NCBI GenBank assembly: GCA_003232445.1
Contig: QIJM01000038.1
Span: 1-24,253, forward strand
Length of the DNA: 24,253 bases
Direction: 5' to 3'
DNA from: Paraglaciecola arctica
GTDB taxonomy: Bacteria > Pseudomonadota > Gammaproteobacteria > Enterobacterales > Alteromonadaceae
The number at the start of each line of letters is the position of its first letter. Position 1 is the stretch's first letter. The notes under the pieces were generated by a model. That model did no database searches. It saw only the letters and a list, made by a program, of their open reading frames with translations, and was not told the DNA's origin. This document shows, one piece after another, positions 16,144 through 24,253 of the stretch. A program made the position numbers and the translations under genes.

Positions 16144-16978
16144 GCACCTCACTGTTGTAATTAATCACTTCTTCGTTGCGTTCAAAAGTTAATAAAATAT
16201 GCACCAAGCTATTTCGAGTCAAAGTAGCGTCGTACACTCTAAAAGGGGCTTCATCGGCATTAGTGAAATCATTATTGAGACTTTCGGCCATTAAGATGCC
16301 TGACTCATAAAATACTGGTGTGGCGCCGCTGATACTATTAATTTCATTACGATAGATATTGCCATGTGTGTTGGCACAGTAACTGACCGTTTTTCTAGCA
16401 ATATATAACCGAGAGGCGGGAGAGTGGTCATCAAAGGTTGCCGCAAGAGTTAATTGTGCTGTTCCTTTTGGGTCGTCTGCTGAAGAGCAATCACTATCAT
16501 CGCCATCATCGCTACATGCAGTTATGGCTATGCGTTTGTTTAGACTTAAATCATACACTTCGCTGTTATTAGTGGGATAAACAATGGCAAAGTCGCCTGC
16601 TTGCCATACAAAATCACTCGGATTATTCCCCCATTCAACTACAGTGGCGTTAGTTGAAGTATCGGGTAATACAGATAGGCGGGTATAAAAGCTGACCCAT
16701 TCTGAGGGTACAAATTCGATACATTGAATACTGTTTGAATTATTTATCCCCACTCGTACACTATTAGGCACCGCCATACGTAGTTCTCTATTGATACGCT
16801 CTACGACAAAACGACTGTCACCTAAAAGTTGATCTCGCTCAGTCACATCAGAGTAGATATCTACGCCCGTGCGAATAAAGCCTGATATGCCCACAGATAC
16901 CACACCTAGTACTATGATTACTGTCACCAGTTCAACTAACGTAAAGCCATGGGAGGTTGTCTTGCCGAGAGGGTGCAC
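16124..16978 (-). CDS. mshO: MSHA minor prepilin MshO
   Basis: MshO is a minor type IV prepilin of the MSHA pilus, comparable to PilW/GspJ-like subunits. The 284-residue product starts with an 11-residue leader ending in Gly and the class III prepilin motif GFTLVELVTVIIVLG, where the MSHA prepilin peptidase would cut before Phe and methylate it. A long C-terminal domain follows, with cysteine pairs such as ACSDDGDDSDCSS. It starts at a GTG at 16978 that shares one base with the mshD stop; a strong AGGAG nine bases upstream supports this. It overlaps mshP by about 20 bases. Confidence 0.92.
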   Translation of the reverse strand: MHPLGKTTSHGFTLVELVTVIIVLGVVSVGISGFIRTGVDIYSDVTERDQLLGDSRFVVERINRELRMAVPNSVRVGINNSNSIQCIEFVPSEWVSFYTRLSVLPDTSTNATVVEWGNNPSDFVWQAGDFAIVYPTNNSEVYDLSLNKRIAITACSDDGDDSDCSSADDPKGTAQLTLAATFDDHSPASRLYIARKTVSYCANTHGNIYRNEINSISGATPVFYESGILMAESLNNDFTNADEAPFRVYDATLTRNSLVHILLTFERNEEVINYNSEVHVPNVP

Positions 16979-17532
16979 TAGTAATTACTCCTAAATGTTG
17001 AAAATATTATATCTTCATCATTGGGAGTGGTGACAGTAACGGTAATTAGCTTAGTATTGCCAATTACTGCATCTGCTGCGCCGTCCATATCTGCATCATA
17101 AACAACGCTGACTCGTACATTAAAACCTGTGTATAAACCCGTTGTGCCACCTAATGCATTTTTTATACTCGCGCCAGACTCATTTAAATTATGGTAATCG
17201 TCCACATCGTCAAAACTACTTCGGATAGGTTCTCCGGATGCGTCTTTTTCCTCTGGGCCTAAAGCGGCACTGCTAGTACACGCTGGATTTGCCCCCTGAC
17301 TACAGATATTTGAACCGCCTGTTCTGTCTGATCCTTCATCAAAAGACTTACTAGCAATTTCATGGATTAAAGACTGCCCCAACTCCGATGCGCGAACCTG
17401 AAAAATAGGGTCAACACTGCGTATCGCTTGGGGCACGATTAAAGAGGTAAACAATCCCAAGGCAATAGAAAATACAACAATGCCGATAACTAGTTCGACC
17501 AAGGTAAAACCAGCTGGTTTATTCACACGCAT
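16978..17532 (-). CDS. mshD: MSHA minor prepilin MshD
   Basis: MshD is a minor type IV prepilin (PilV/GspI-like position in the operon). The 184-residue product has a seven-residue leader and then GFTLVELVIGIVVFSIALG, the prepilin cleavage motif followed by the hydrophobic spine, then LGQSLIHEIASKSFDEGSDR and a small C-terminal domain with two cysteines in NICSQGANPACTS. The open frame extends to a TTG at 17553, but ATG 17532 has AGAAGG eight bases upstream and gives a normal leader length. It overlaps the end of mshC by 14 bases, so the two are probably coupled. Confidence 0.92.
   Translation of the reverse strand: MRVNKPAGFTLVELVIGIVVFSIALGLFTSLIVPQAIRSVDPIFQVRASELGQSLIHEIASKSFDEGSDRTGGSNICSQGANPACTSSAALGPEEKDASGEPIRSSFDDVDDYHNLNESGASIKNALGGTTGLYTGFNVRVSVVYDADMDGAADAVIGNTKLITVTVTTPNDEDIIFSTFRSNY
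16988..16992 (-). promoter_or_regulatory. Ribosome-binding site supporting the mshO GTG start
   Basis: AGGAG on the minus strand lies nine bases before GTG 16978 and inside the end of mshD. It is the reason for choosing GTG here, since no ATG is available before the FTLVE motif. Confidence 0.65.
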
Positions 17533-18064
17533 GAATATAGCCTTCTGATTCAATACATACAGATACTGTAGATTCGCCTGTTAAAGTGATTTTACAAGTC
17601 GCGCTGCAGTCTGCGCTATCGTCTGTGGGGCGGCCTAAATCGTCAAAATCGATAAAATTAAAACTGGGTTGAGTGGATAAACTTACATCCTCTTCACTCA
17701 TTTCTGTGGCGTTAGTCGTAAGATAATCAGGGTTGCTGAAATCAATATCGTCGCCGCAGGTATCGTCTTTGTCGCCTACCGGTGCATAAGTTAAAACAGG
17801 TGGGCCGAAGGCTGGCGTGGTTGAGGTATCAAGATTGATTTTAAAACAATACCCATCGCGATTATCATGCATAGCGCGAGTTTGCATATTACGCAGGGCT
17901 GATATTAGCCTAGCTTGATATGTGTATTCGGCGAAACCTGAGGTGCCAGAAAAACGGCTAAAAACGGATACAGATAAAACACTGATTAAAATAATCACAG
18001 TGATCAGCTCTACCAGAGTAAAACCTGTGTGTCTGAATGAATACCCTTGTTTATTTAACACCAT
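17519..18064 (-). CDS. mshC: MSHA minor prepilin MshC
   Basis: MshC is a minor type IV prepilin (GspH/FimT-like) of the MSHA pilus. The 181-residue product has a short leader (VLNKQGYSFRHTG), the prepilin site FTLVELITVIILISVLSVSV, a spine with RLISALRNMQTRAMHDNRDGY typical of GspH-like proteins, and a C-terminal domain with paired cysteines (ADCSATCKI). The frame is open back to 18169, overlapping mshA, but ATG 18064 gives a normal leader. The ribosome-binding site is weak (GGA directly before the start), consistent with low output compared with mshA. The 85-base gap after mshA holds a stem-loop. Confidence 0.92.
   Translation of the reverse strand: MVLNKQGYSFRHTGFTLVELITVIILISVLSVSVFSRFSGTSGFAEYTYQARLISALRNMQTRAMHDNRDGYCFKINLDTSTTPAFGPPVLTYAPVGDKDDTCGDDIDFSNPDYLTTNATEMSEEDVSLSTQPSFNFIDFDDLGRPTDDSADCSATCKITLTGESTVSVCIESEGYIHACE
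17541..17546 (-). promoter_or_regulatory. Ribosome-binding site supporting the mshD ATG start
   Basis: AGAAGG on the minus strand, eight bases before ATG 17532, within the last codons of mshC. It favours this ATG over the upstream TTG. Confidence 0.6.
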
Positions 18065-18110
18065 TTCCACTTTCGCGTGATATGACTCATGTGCGTTTTG
18101 TTTGCTTAGA

Positions 18111-18130
18111 AGAGGGAGTCTGCTCCCCCT
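18111..18130 (-). terminator. Stem-loop between mshA and mshC
   Basis: On the transcribed strand AGGGGGAG and CTCCCTCT form an 8 bp stem (one G-U pair) around the loop CAGA, 19 bases after the mshA stop. Only TCT follows, so this is at most a leaky terminator; protecting the 3' end of a mshA-only mRNA is equally likely. Either would raise the ratio of major pilin to minor pilins. Confidence 0.45.
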
Positions 18131-18149
18131 AAAAGGTGATGTAAATGTC

Positions 18150-18671
18150 TTAGCAGCCAGTTGCAACAACAGTCACTATTGGTGATGAATTTACATTTGC
18201 TGCATTAGGGTATATAACGTGGCAAGTGTCTGTTGAGTAGTCTGGAGCAATGGTGCCTGGGGCAATACCAAATGTTTCGACCGCTGGCGTAGTAGCACCC
18301 GCTCCACCCACTGTCATCACCCAATCAGTTGAAGGTAAATCAACCCAGCCTGCTAGCATAGCTATAGTCATACTATCGGCATGAGGATAACCAAAATCAG
18401 TCTCAACTCTGATACCACCAATAATTACTTGATCCGTAGTTGTTGCGCCATCGTCATCGCTGTTCTCATTCCTTTGAAACCCAGCAATGGCAGATTTAGC
18501 ATAAACCAATTGTCCACCACCCAGCAAGGCAGCTTTAACACCCTCTAAAGTAGACGCTCTTGCATCACCCTGAATATCAATAAATCTAGGCGCTGCGGTA
18601 ACAGCTAAAATACCTAATATCACGATCACGATAATTAATTCGATTAATGTAAAACCATGTTGTTGTTGCAT
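18150..18671 (-). CDS. mshA: MSHA major pilin MshA
   Basis: MshA is the main subunit of the mannose-sensitive haemagglutinin type IVa pilus, used for surface attachment. The 173-residue precursor has a six-residue leader (MQQQHG), the cleavage site and spine FTLIELIIVIVILGILAVTA with Glu5 of the mature protein, then PRFIDIQGDARASTLEGVKAAL, the hallmark of MshA. A beta domain follows, with GYPHADSMTIAML and a C-terminal disulfide pair (DTCHVIYPN and the final GC). AGAGGA six bases upstream is a good ribosome-binding site. It is preceded by a 217-base non-coding region and followed by a stem-loop, so it is probably expressed at a higher level than its neighbours. It resembles the upstream mshB in leader, spine and the GYP motif. 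Confidence 0.95.
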   Translation of the reverse strand: MQQQHGFTLIELIIVIVILGILAVTAAPRFIDIQGDARASTLEGVKAALLGGGQLVYAKSAIAGFQRNENSDDDGATTTDQVIIGGIRVETDFGYPHADSMTIAMLAGWVDLPSTDWVMTVGGAGATTPAVETFGIAPGTIAPDYSTDTCHVIYPNAANVNSSPIVTVVATGC

Positions 18672-18888
18672 TTTTTGTCCTCTAAAGGAGAGCTATAAGT
18701 TAAGTCCCTGAAATTATTAGATGTTTTATACCATTAAAACACCCGTTAACGTTAATTACTATATTGTTCTCGTTATCTCTGTTTATACCTAAGTATGCTT
18801 TTTAGCGACGAGCTAAAAGCGATTCACCACAGGACACAGAGCGCTTCGCTTATCTATTAGCTCGCCGCTATGAATGTCGAAGCTGCTC
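18672..18888 (-). promoter_or_regulatory. mshA upstream region with candidate extended -10 promoter
   Basis: This 217-base gap is the longest non-coding stretch in the window. On the minus strand TGG followed by TATAAA (18733-18725) forms an extended -10 box, with a poor -35; transcription would start near 18718, about 47 bases before the ATG. Upstream are the 10 bp palindrome TTAACGTTAA (about 18748) and a 7 bp stem-loop, TTTTAGC/GCTAAAA (18800-18818). These suggest a separate, regulated mshA promoter. All calls are by eye. Confidence 0.4.
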
Positions 18889-19542
18889 CTAGTTATTACT
18901 AAACACTATCACTTGGCCAATCCTTGGATCATAAATAAAGCCGTTGCCTGCTAAATTATCAGTAGGCTCGGTGGTGCGATTTTTGATAGTTTGAGTCAGG
19001 TAGTAATAACATACATCATTGCCGCCTGAGCCTACACCTGTCCTTACATTAGTAAAATACCGGAAATTTTCAAATGGGCGATCGTTCCAATCAGAAGAAA
19101 TAGTCGGGGCACTTTGCATGATTAGGTTGAAAATACTCTCGCAGTCCAAAGTACTCATTTGGTCATCTTCACTGCTGCTGTCGGTATTCAATTGACCTGT
19201 GGGATAACCTGTATCTTGATCGATACCTACTTGTAGGCTTTCAATGGTCACAAAAGTTGAATTGGCGCCATTATTTTCTGTGGGACGTCCTTCTAATTCC
19301 CATTCTGCTCGTACTAATCCTACACCTGTGGCATAACCGCCAGCTACACCATCCACTGTGGCATCTTCAGCATCGGCAGTAACATCGAGCAATCTTGGTA
19401 GAGCGGTCGCTGCTAATAAACCTAAAATAACCACAACAATGACCAGTTCAATTAGGGTAAAACCCGAAGCTATCTTAGTAGTGTGTCTATAATGTATTGT
19501 TGTATGCTGCATGTTTGTTTCAACTCTAGCGTTGTTGTTCAT
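18889..19542 (-). CDS. mshB: MSHA minor pilin MshB
   Basis: MshB is an MshA-like minor pilin. The 217-residue precursor has a long leader of about 27 residues ending ASG, then FTLIELVIVVVILGLLAATA and LPRLLDVTADAEDATVDGVA, parallel to MshA. The C-terminal domain has GYPTGQ and cysteines in TLDCESIFN and DVCYYYL. ATG 19542 has a strong AGGAG seven bases upstream; an inner ATG at residue 11 would shorten the leader but lacks such a site. It starts 45 bases after mshF ends. Confidence 0.93.
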   Translation of the reverse strand: MNNNARVETNMQHTTIHYRHTTKIASGFTLIELVIVVVILGLLAATALPRLLDVTADAEDATVDGVAGGYATGVGLVRAEWELEGRPTENNGANSTFVTIESLQVGIDQDTGYPTGQLNTDSSSEDDQMSTLDCESIFNLIMQSAPTISSDWNDRPFENFRYFTNVRTGVGSGGNDVCYYYLTQTIKNRTTEPTDNLAGNGFIYDPRIGQVIVFSNN

Positions 19543-19587
19543 GGTTGCGCTCCTACAAGGTTTTCACTCGTGATCTTTTTAAATAGA

Positions 19588-20121
19588 CTAGTCATTTTTT
19601 ACCTTTAATACTTGACCCGAAAATACTTCATACTCGAAGTATGAGCCAGTGGATAATCGGTATCGGCAAACTGAGTCCAATGCATTGTCGGTAAGTTTGA
19701 GTCCGTCGTAATATTCAGCAAAAATTTTAAAACCGTCTATGTCCATAGGCATATTTAACACCATATTCCAGATATCGGCACAGCCTTCTGAAGTGGGTTC
19801 GGCTTTTGGCCAGCCTAGATGGCTCATAAATATAGGTTTTCTTTCTGTTTCTACCAAGGTGTTGTTTTCGCCTAATTTATTTGCATAAGTGACCAACATC
19901 ACAATTTGTGGGCGTCCTTCACCTTGCCACTGCCAGTGGGCGTTACTCACGCTGGTGGAAAATTGTTCGGCCAAATTTTCTAAGGCAACGCGCTTGATAT
20001 TGGTAGAGCCATCGTTTAAATACACGATAAAACCCAACATTAAGCTAACAAATATCACCACGACAGTGATGTTGACAAATAGGCTACGACTGCGCTCGTC
20101 TGCTGCTTGGTTTTTTTTCAT
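19588..20121 (-). CDS. mshF: MSHA biogenesis protein MshF
   Basis: MshF is a poorly characterised inner-membrane protein of MSHA loci, always placed between mshG and mshB. The 177-residue product has a charged N-terminus (KKNQAADERSRS), one membrane helix at about residues 15-34 (VNITVVVIFVSLMLGFIVYL), and a periplasmic domain with two cysteines (EGCADIW, DSVCRYRL). It is not a prepilin, because it lacks a Gly-Phe cleavage site and Glu5. It starts four bases after the mshG stop with AAAGG upstream. The assignment rests on gene order and topology as much as on sequence. Confidence 0.85.
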   Translation of the reverse strand: MKKNQAADERSRSLFVNITVVVIFVSLMLGFIVYLNDGSTNIKRVALENLAEQFSTSVSNAHWQWQGEGRPQIVMLVTYANKLGENNTLVETERKPIFMSHLGWPKAEPTSEGCADIWNMVLNMPMDIDGFKIFAEYYDGLKLTDNALDSVCRYRLSTGSYFEYEVFSGQVLKVKND

Positions 20122-20125
20122 AATG

Positions 20126-21346
20126 TTAGCCTTTTATTGCCCCCATCATATCCCACATCGGGGTGAAAATGCCTAAGGCCAGCACTAATACCATGCCTGC
20201 CACAATGCTTATTAAAATAGGTTCAATTTTTGAGGTAAGGCTTTTTAAGTCATAGTCGACTTCTCGCTCATAGAATTCTGCAACTTCTGCCAATAACTCG
20301 TCTACTCGGCCTGTTTCTTCACCCACACTGATCATTTGTAAAACTAAAGGTGTAAATAATTTACTGTTACTGGCCACTCTAGACAAGCTTTCACCTTTTT
20401 CGATGTTCTTACGCATACCCAAAATTCGCTCGGCCATAAAGGCATTGTTGACCGCTTCTGCTACCAAATTAAGTGCCGAGGTCAGAGGCACACCAGAGAC
20501 CAACATCATAGAAAAGCTACGAGCAAATCTGCCTAATAACGTACGCTCAAAAATACTACCCACCACAGGCAACTTTAACTTGGTTCTGTCCCATTTATAA
20601 CGGCCATTTTCGGTACGTAGATATCTTATCAACAGGAAAATCATAAGCGCAATACCCAATAATAAATATGGCCACTGCGTAATAAAGAAGCTAGATGTGG
20701 CCAACAATATACGGGTCATCAGTGGCAATTCGGCACCAAAAGACAAAAACATTTCAGCAAAAATAGGTATAACCAAAATATTCATAACCACCATAGCGAT
20801 GACTATGGCAATCAACACAAACATAGGATAACGCGTTGCCGCCTTTATTTGTTTACGAGTTTCTTGTTCGCGCTCTAGGTAAAAAGACAACTGTAAAAAT
20901 GCTTCATCTAATCTACCCGTGTTTTCACCCACATGTACAATGCTAATAAATAATCGGCCAAATACTTGCTTATGTTTGTTTAACGCTGAAGATAAGGTAC
21001 GACCACGTTCCAGTTGATCTGTCACATCATTCAGAGCCACCGCCATACGTTTAGAACCTGTGGTGTCAGCTAAGCCTTTCACCGCACGTAAAATGGGGAT
21101 CCCAGACTTAGCTAAAGAATACATTTGCCGAGAAAATATCACTAAATCATCGAGCGTTATATTTGGCGTTAGAAACGAAATTTGCGTTAATTCAGCGCTT
21201 TGTTCTCGGCTATTTTCGGTAATTTTTATGGGCGTAAAGCTGCGTCCGGCTAATATTTGTGCCACGGTTGAAGCATCTGCTGCCTCTAATACACCCGTAG
21301 CAAGTTCGCCACTGGATTTTCTGGCTGTATAACTAAACTGTGCCAC
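20126..21346 (-). CDS. mshG: MSHA inner-membrane platform protein MshG (GspF/PilC family)
   Basis: MshG is the polytopic inner-membrane platform on which pilus subunits are assembled, working with the ATPase MshE. The 406-residue product has the usual two GspF domains: domain 1 with LDDLVIFSRQMYSLAKSGIP and a membrane hairpin at about residues 170-190 and 220-240, and domain 2 with LLGRFARSFSMMLVSGVPL and a final helix near 378-398. Both domains carry the GE.TG pattern (VGENTGRLDEA, VGEETGRVDEL). It begins at GTG 21346, overlapping mshE by 14 bases, with GGGAGG five bases upstream. Confidence 0.95.
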   Translation of the reverse strand: MAQFSYTARKSSGELATGVLEAADASTVAQILAGRSFTPIKITENSREQSAELTQISFLTPNITLDDLVIFSRQMYSLAKSGIPILRAVKGLADTTGSKRMAVALNDVTDQLERGRTLSSALNKHKQVFGRLFISIVHVGENTGRLDEAFLQLSFYLEREQETRKQIKAATRYPMFVLIAIVIAMVVMNILVIPIFAEMFLSFGAELPLMTRILLATSSFFITQWPYLLLGIALMIFLLIRYLRTENGRYKWDRTKLKLPVVGSIFERTLLGRFARSFSMMLVSGVPLTSALNLVAEAVNNAFMAERILGMRKNIEKGESLSRVASNSKLFTPLVLQMISVGEETGRVDELLAEVAEFYEREVDYDLKSLTSKIEPILISIVAGMVLVLALGIFTPMWDMMGAIKG

Positions 21347-23204
21347 CGTCGCCTCCCGGTGTTGGGTTCTTGGGCTCTAGTTCAAATGAAAAGCCGGATG
21401 ATGTAGGTTTTTCATCATCTGGTATTTGATTGGCGTTTTGTTCTACAGTCACTTGTGTTAATTCTTGTTCGATTATTTCTGCGCTATCTGTTTGAGTTAT
21501 TACTCGCTCATCCGCCACCATTTCAATTAACTTCAGCACTTCATCTACGGTAGTAATGCCCATCTTTGCGTACATCAGCGCTACCTTGGCCAGTGGCACA
21601 AAATCAGGGCTTCGCTGAGCCGCTTGCGAGAAAGTGATAGTGTCATTTACCTTTAATGCGTTCATCATGCTTTCGGTCATTTCAAGTAATTCAAATACGC
21701 CTATTCGCCCTTTATAGCCCGTTTTGTTGCAGCTTTGGCAACCTTTGCCACGCTTAAAGTTAATGGATTTTAAATTGTCATCTAGGCTGTTTAACCACAA
21801 TCGTTCTTCGGTATTGAGTCGATAATCCTCGCGGCAATTGTCGCAAATTTTGCGTACTAACCTTTGTGCTACCACAGCACGTAATGAACTGGCGACTAAG
21901 TAACCAGGTGCGCCCATATCTAACAATCTGACTGCACTGCTAATCGCGTCATTGGTATGTAGGGTAGATAGTACTAAGTGACCGGTCAGTGCACCACGTA
22001 AACCAATTTCGACGGTTTCTTGGTCGCGCATTTCGCCGACCATAATAATGTCAGGATCTTGGCGTAGCGTGGTGCGTAATATGTTTGAAAAACTTAAACC
22101 AATTTTATTATTGGTTTGTACTTGGTTAATTCTTGGCAGCCTATATTCCACGGGATCTTCAACGGTAATAATTTTTGATGCGGCTTTGTTTAATTCACTT
22201 AATGCGCCATATAAAGTCGTGGTTTTACCAGAGCCTGTAGGGCCGGTTACCAAAATCATGCCGTGTGGACGGTGTAATAAACGTCTAAAACGTGTCAATA
22301 AATTATTCGGCATACCCGTTTGATCTAGGGTCAATAGGCCGGCAGATTGATCTAACAATCGCATTACAACAGATTCGCCTGCTTGGATCGGCATAGTCGA
22401 TACCCGAACATCGATAGTGTGTCCCTTGATGCGCACACTGGTTCTGCCATCTTGCGGCAGACGCTTTTCAGATATGTCTAGCCCAGACATCAGTTTGAGT
22501 CTGAGCACTAAAGCAGAAGCGATATTTTTTTCTTGGATCACGTTTTCCTGTAAAACACCGTCTACCCGCATCCGAATGCGTAACGAGGCTTCGTCAGGTT
22601 CAATATGGATATCTGAGGCTTTGGCCTGCACGGCATCTTCAAATATAGATTGCAATAATCTGGCTACGGTGGTGTCTTGCGCGTCGCCTACGCCTGAGTC
22701 AAAATCGAATTCGGCTTCATCTTGATATTCTTCAGCCAGTTCCTGGGCAAATGAAGCAATTTCTTCCGTACGACGATAAAAATTGTCATAGGCCTGGATC
22801 AGCTGAGTATCGCTAACAACAGCTACATCTATTGGTTTGGGCAATAATCCAGATAATACATCAATGGCCGCTAAATCAGCTGGGTCGCTCATCGCCACTA
22901 GTAATCTGTCACCTTTATCTTCAAGCACTAAAGCTCGGTGCCTGCGAGCTTGCACTTCAGGTAGCATATTAACTGCTGCCAGCGATACATTATATTGGCT
23001 GATGTCCACTAAAGGCACATTTAAGTGTTGCGACAAAAACGACAGAAGCTGATTTTCGGTCACACAACCCAGCTCTATTAACATAAAGCCCAGTTTGCGC
23101 CCTGATTCCTTTTGCGCATCAAGCGCTTGCATCAACTGCTCTTTGCTGATAATGCCTTGTTGAACAAGTAAATCGCCTAAGCGTATTTTGGCTTTTGGTT
23201 TCAT
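21333..23204 (-). CDS. mshE: MSHA pilus extension ATPase MshE with c-di-GMP-binding N-terminus
   Basis: MshE is the cytoplasmic hexameric ATPase that drives MSHA pilus extension. The 623-residue product has an N-terminal MshEN domain with both tandem motifs known from Vibrio MshE to bind cyclic di-GMP: RLGDLLVQQGIISKEQLMQ (from residue 8) and KLGFMLIELGCVTENQLLSF (from residue 37). The GspE/PilB ATPase follows: SDIHIEP, Walker A GPTGSGKT (about 321-328), Asp box VEDPVEYR, Walker B PDIIMVGEMRD, His box LSTLHTND, and a tetracysteine zinc site (CDNC and CQSC). A charged, low-complexity tail of about 60 residues ends the protein. It overlaps mshN by ATGA and mshG by 14 bases. Pilus output is therefore probably set by c-di-GMP directly (known from Vibrio). 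Confidence 0.97.
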   Translation of the reverse strand: MKPKAKIRLGDLLVQQGIISKEQLMQALDAQKESGRKLGFMLIELGCVTENQLLSFLSQHLNVPLVDISQYNVSLAAVNMLPEVQARRHRALVLEDKGDRLLVAMSDPADLAAIDVLSGLLPKPIDVAVVSDTQLIQAYDNFYRRTEEIASFAQELAEEYQDEAEFDFDSGVGDAQDTTVARLLQSIFEDAVQAKASDIHIEPDEASLRIRMRVDGVLQENVIQEKNIASALVLRLKLMSGLDISEKRLPQDGRTSVRIKGHTIDVRVSTMPIQAGESVVMRLLDQSAGLLTLDQTGMPNNLLTRFRRLLHRPHGMILVTGPTGSGKTTTLYGALSELNKAASKIITVEDPVEYRLPRINQVQTNNKIGLSFSNILRTTLRQDPDIIMVGEMRDQETVEIGLRGALTGHLVLSTLHTNDAISSAVRLLDMGAPGYLVASSLRAVVAQRLVRKICDNCREDYRLNTEERLWLNSLDDNLKSINFKRGKGCQSCNKTGYKGRIGVFELLEMTESMMNALKVNDTITFSQAAQRSPDFVPLAKVALMYAKMGITTVDEVLKLIEMVADERVITQTDSAEIIEQELTQVTVEQNANQIPDDEKPTSSGFSFELEPKNPTPGGDGGTV

Positions 23205-24253
23205 TGTGCGCCTGTTAATACTGAAATGCGTTGTTGAATAAAATCGTTCACCGAAACATCCAATTGACCGAGCGAATGAGCCTTATTATAAGCTTGCAAA
23301 GCCATCTTCATTTCACCTAATTGATCCCTTGTTATTGCTAAACCCAACCACCATTTTGCATTCGTAGACTCGATGTTAGTCAGGGTTTGATAATCCGACT
23401 TGGCTAATTCTGTTTGCTTAAGTTGTTGCGCTAAAGCCGCGCGATAGGCCAAGTATTCAGTTTGGTTGTTTGTGTTGGGCTGAAATTCAATTAATATATT
23501 CATGGCTTGTGAAGGTTCTTTTTGAACCACATACAATCGCGCCAGCATTAACCTCAAATCACTTTGAGCAGGGTGTAACTCAATACCTTGAATGAGTAGC
23601 TGCCTAGATTGTGCATAATTACCTTGAGCAAAAAGTAATGAAGCTGATTTTTTTCTAGCCTCAATATTATCGGGTTCAGTTGCCAATAATTCACTTAATA
23701 ATGACTGTGCCAAGTCGAGATTATCATTATTAAGGCTCTCAGCAATACGTTGTTTCAAACTGCGGGTATTATTTTCCTGGCTGCTGCCCGTCATGCTGAA
23801 GCTAGTTGTTTGTTCTGATGCTGTTTGGGTGTTGAGCTCGGTACTGTTTGGTGTCCCTAGTTGTTTATCTTGAGTTTCTATATTTTGTAAAGAGGTTAGA
23901 TTATCTGTGGCTATTTGGCGTTCATTTGGCGATATTTGCTCGTCAGCTAGTACGTTACTTACCAGCGCAATGTTTGTTGCCGTATTAACCAATTCAAGAT
24001 TAGCATTAGAGGGTTCAGCTGATACTATTTGCGGCTGAAATTGCTCTTGTAGCGGTTCTTGTTCTGGGGTCTTTTGGGGCACAACGGTCATTTTTTTTGT
24101 CATCGCAGGAGGTAAAGATTGAGTGTTCACAGAGGGCGTAACTTCGGTACTCTTGCTTCCATCAAACAGCTGACTTTTATCTGTTAAGGCATAAATGATG
24201 GCCGCAATAGCTAAGATTAGCAGTACTAAAACCAATATCTTTGATTGCTTTTT
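23201..24253 (-). CDS. mshN: MSHA biogenesis TPR protein MshN (5' end outside window)
   Basis: MshN is a bitopic inner-membrane protein with periplasmic TPR repeats, probably a structural partner of the MSHA assembly complex. The frame is open to the window edge, with KKQSKI before the membrane helix LVLVLLILAIAAIIYAL, so the first cytoplasmic residues are missing; a TTG at 24235 is not the real start. After the helix comes a long Gln/Thr/Ser/Pro-rich linker (about 160 residues), then TPR-like helices (LAQSLLSELLATEPDNIEA, SRQLLIQGIELHPAQSDLR, and an AYNKA-type repeat near the end). The stop overlaps the mshE start by ATGA. The call rests on position upstream of mshE, topology and TPR content. 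Confidence 0.88.
   Translation of the reverse strand, partial: KKQSKILVLVLLILAIAAIIYALTDKSQLFDGSKSTEVTPSVNTQSLPPAMTKKMTVVPQKTPEQEPLQEQFQPQIVSAEPSNANLELVNTATNIALVSNVLADEQISPNERQIATDNLTSLQNIETQDKQLGTPNSTELNTQTASEQTTSFSMTGSSQENNTRSLKQRIAESLNNDNLDLAQSLLSELLATEPDNIEARKKSASLLFAQGNYAQSRQLLIQGIELHPAQSDLRLMLARLYVVQKEPSQAMNILIEFQPNTNNQTEYLAYRAALAQQLKQTELAKSDYQTLTNIESTNAKWWLGLAITRDQLGEMKMALQAYNKAHSLGQLDVSVNDFIQQRISVLTGAQ

Noticed and set aside
1..24253. tRNA, rRNA, CRISPR array, insertion sequence or phage genes
   Set aside because: Looked for on both strands by eye; no cloverleaf, regular spaced repeats, transposase or integrase were found.

Overview
The window is one continuous block of 21 genes, all on the minus strand, so transcription runs from high to low coordinates. 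The gene set (a complete run of MSHA type IVa pilus genes joined to mreBCD-maf-rng-yhdP), the fairly AT-rich base composition and the protein types suggest a marine gammaproteobacterium of the Alteromonadales, probably Alteromonadaceae such as Paraglaciecola or Glaciecola. The genus is an inference from gene content, not from a search.

Region 1 (24253 to 11018) is the distal half of the MSHA pilus locus: mshN (cut by the window edge), mshE, mshG, mshF, mshB, mshA, mshC, mshD, mshO, mshP, a small frameshifted gene that resembles the end of mshP, and a very large mshQ. Most junctions overlap or are only a few bases apart. The exceptions are the 217 bp before mshA and the 85 bp after it, where the major pilin seems to have its own promoter region and a downstream stem-loop. 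MshE powers assembly at the MshG platform. MshA is the fibre subunit, MshB/C/D/O/P are minor prepilins, and MshQ is a large exported LamG protein that may sit at the tip.

Region 2 (10888 to 6782) is accessory. It holds an exported coiled-coil/PEGA/SUMF1-like protein and a type II restriction-modification pair: an Eco47II-family endonuclease (predicted GGNCC) followed by a cytosine-5 methyltransferase with a MerR-like helix-turn-helix at its N-terminus. In Vibrio cholerae mshQ lies directly next to mreB, so these three genes look inserted at the MSHA/mreB junction. A good sigma-70-type promoter between R and M is bracketed by two copies of a 20 bp repeat, each containing a 16 bp palindrome. 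This looks like an autoregulatory operator pair for the methyltransferase's own HTH and is the most notable finding in the window.

Region 3 (6605 to 1) is a conserved chromosomal cluster: mreB, mreC and mreD (rod shape), maf/yhdE (nucleotide pyrophosphatase), rng (RNase G) and the 5' part of yhdP (AsmA-like envelope protein, cut by the window edge). A perfect 8 bp stem-loop separates mreB from mreC.

I saw no tRNA, rRNA, CRISPR array, insertion sequence or transposase. No gene-free stretch exceeds 300 bases.
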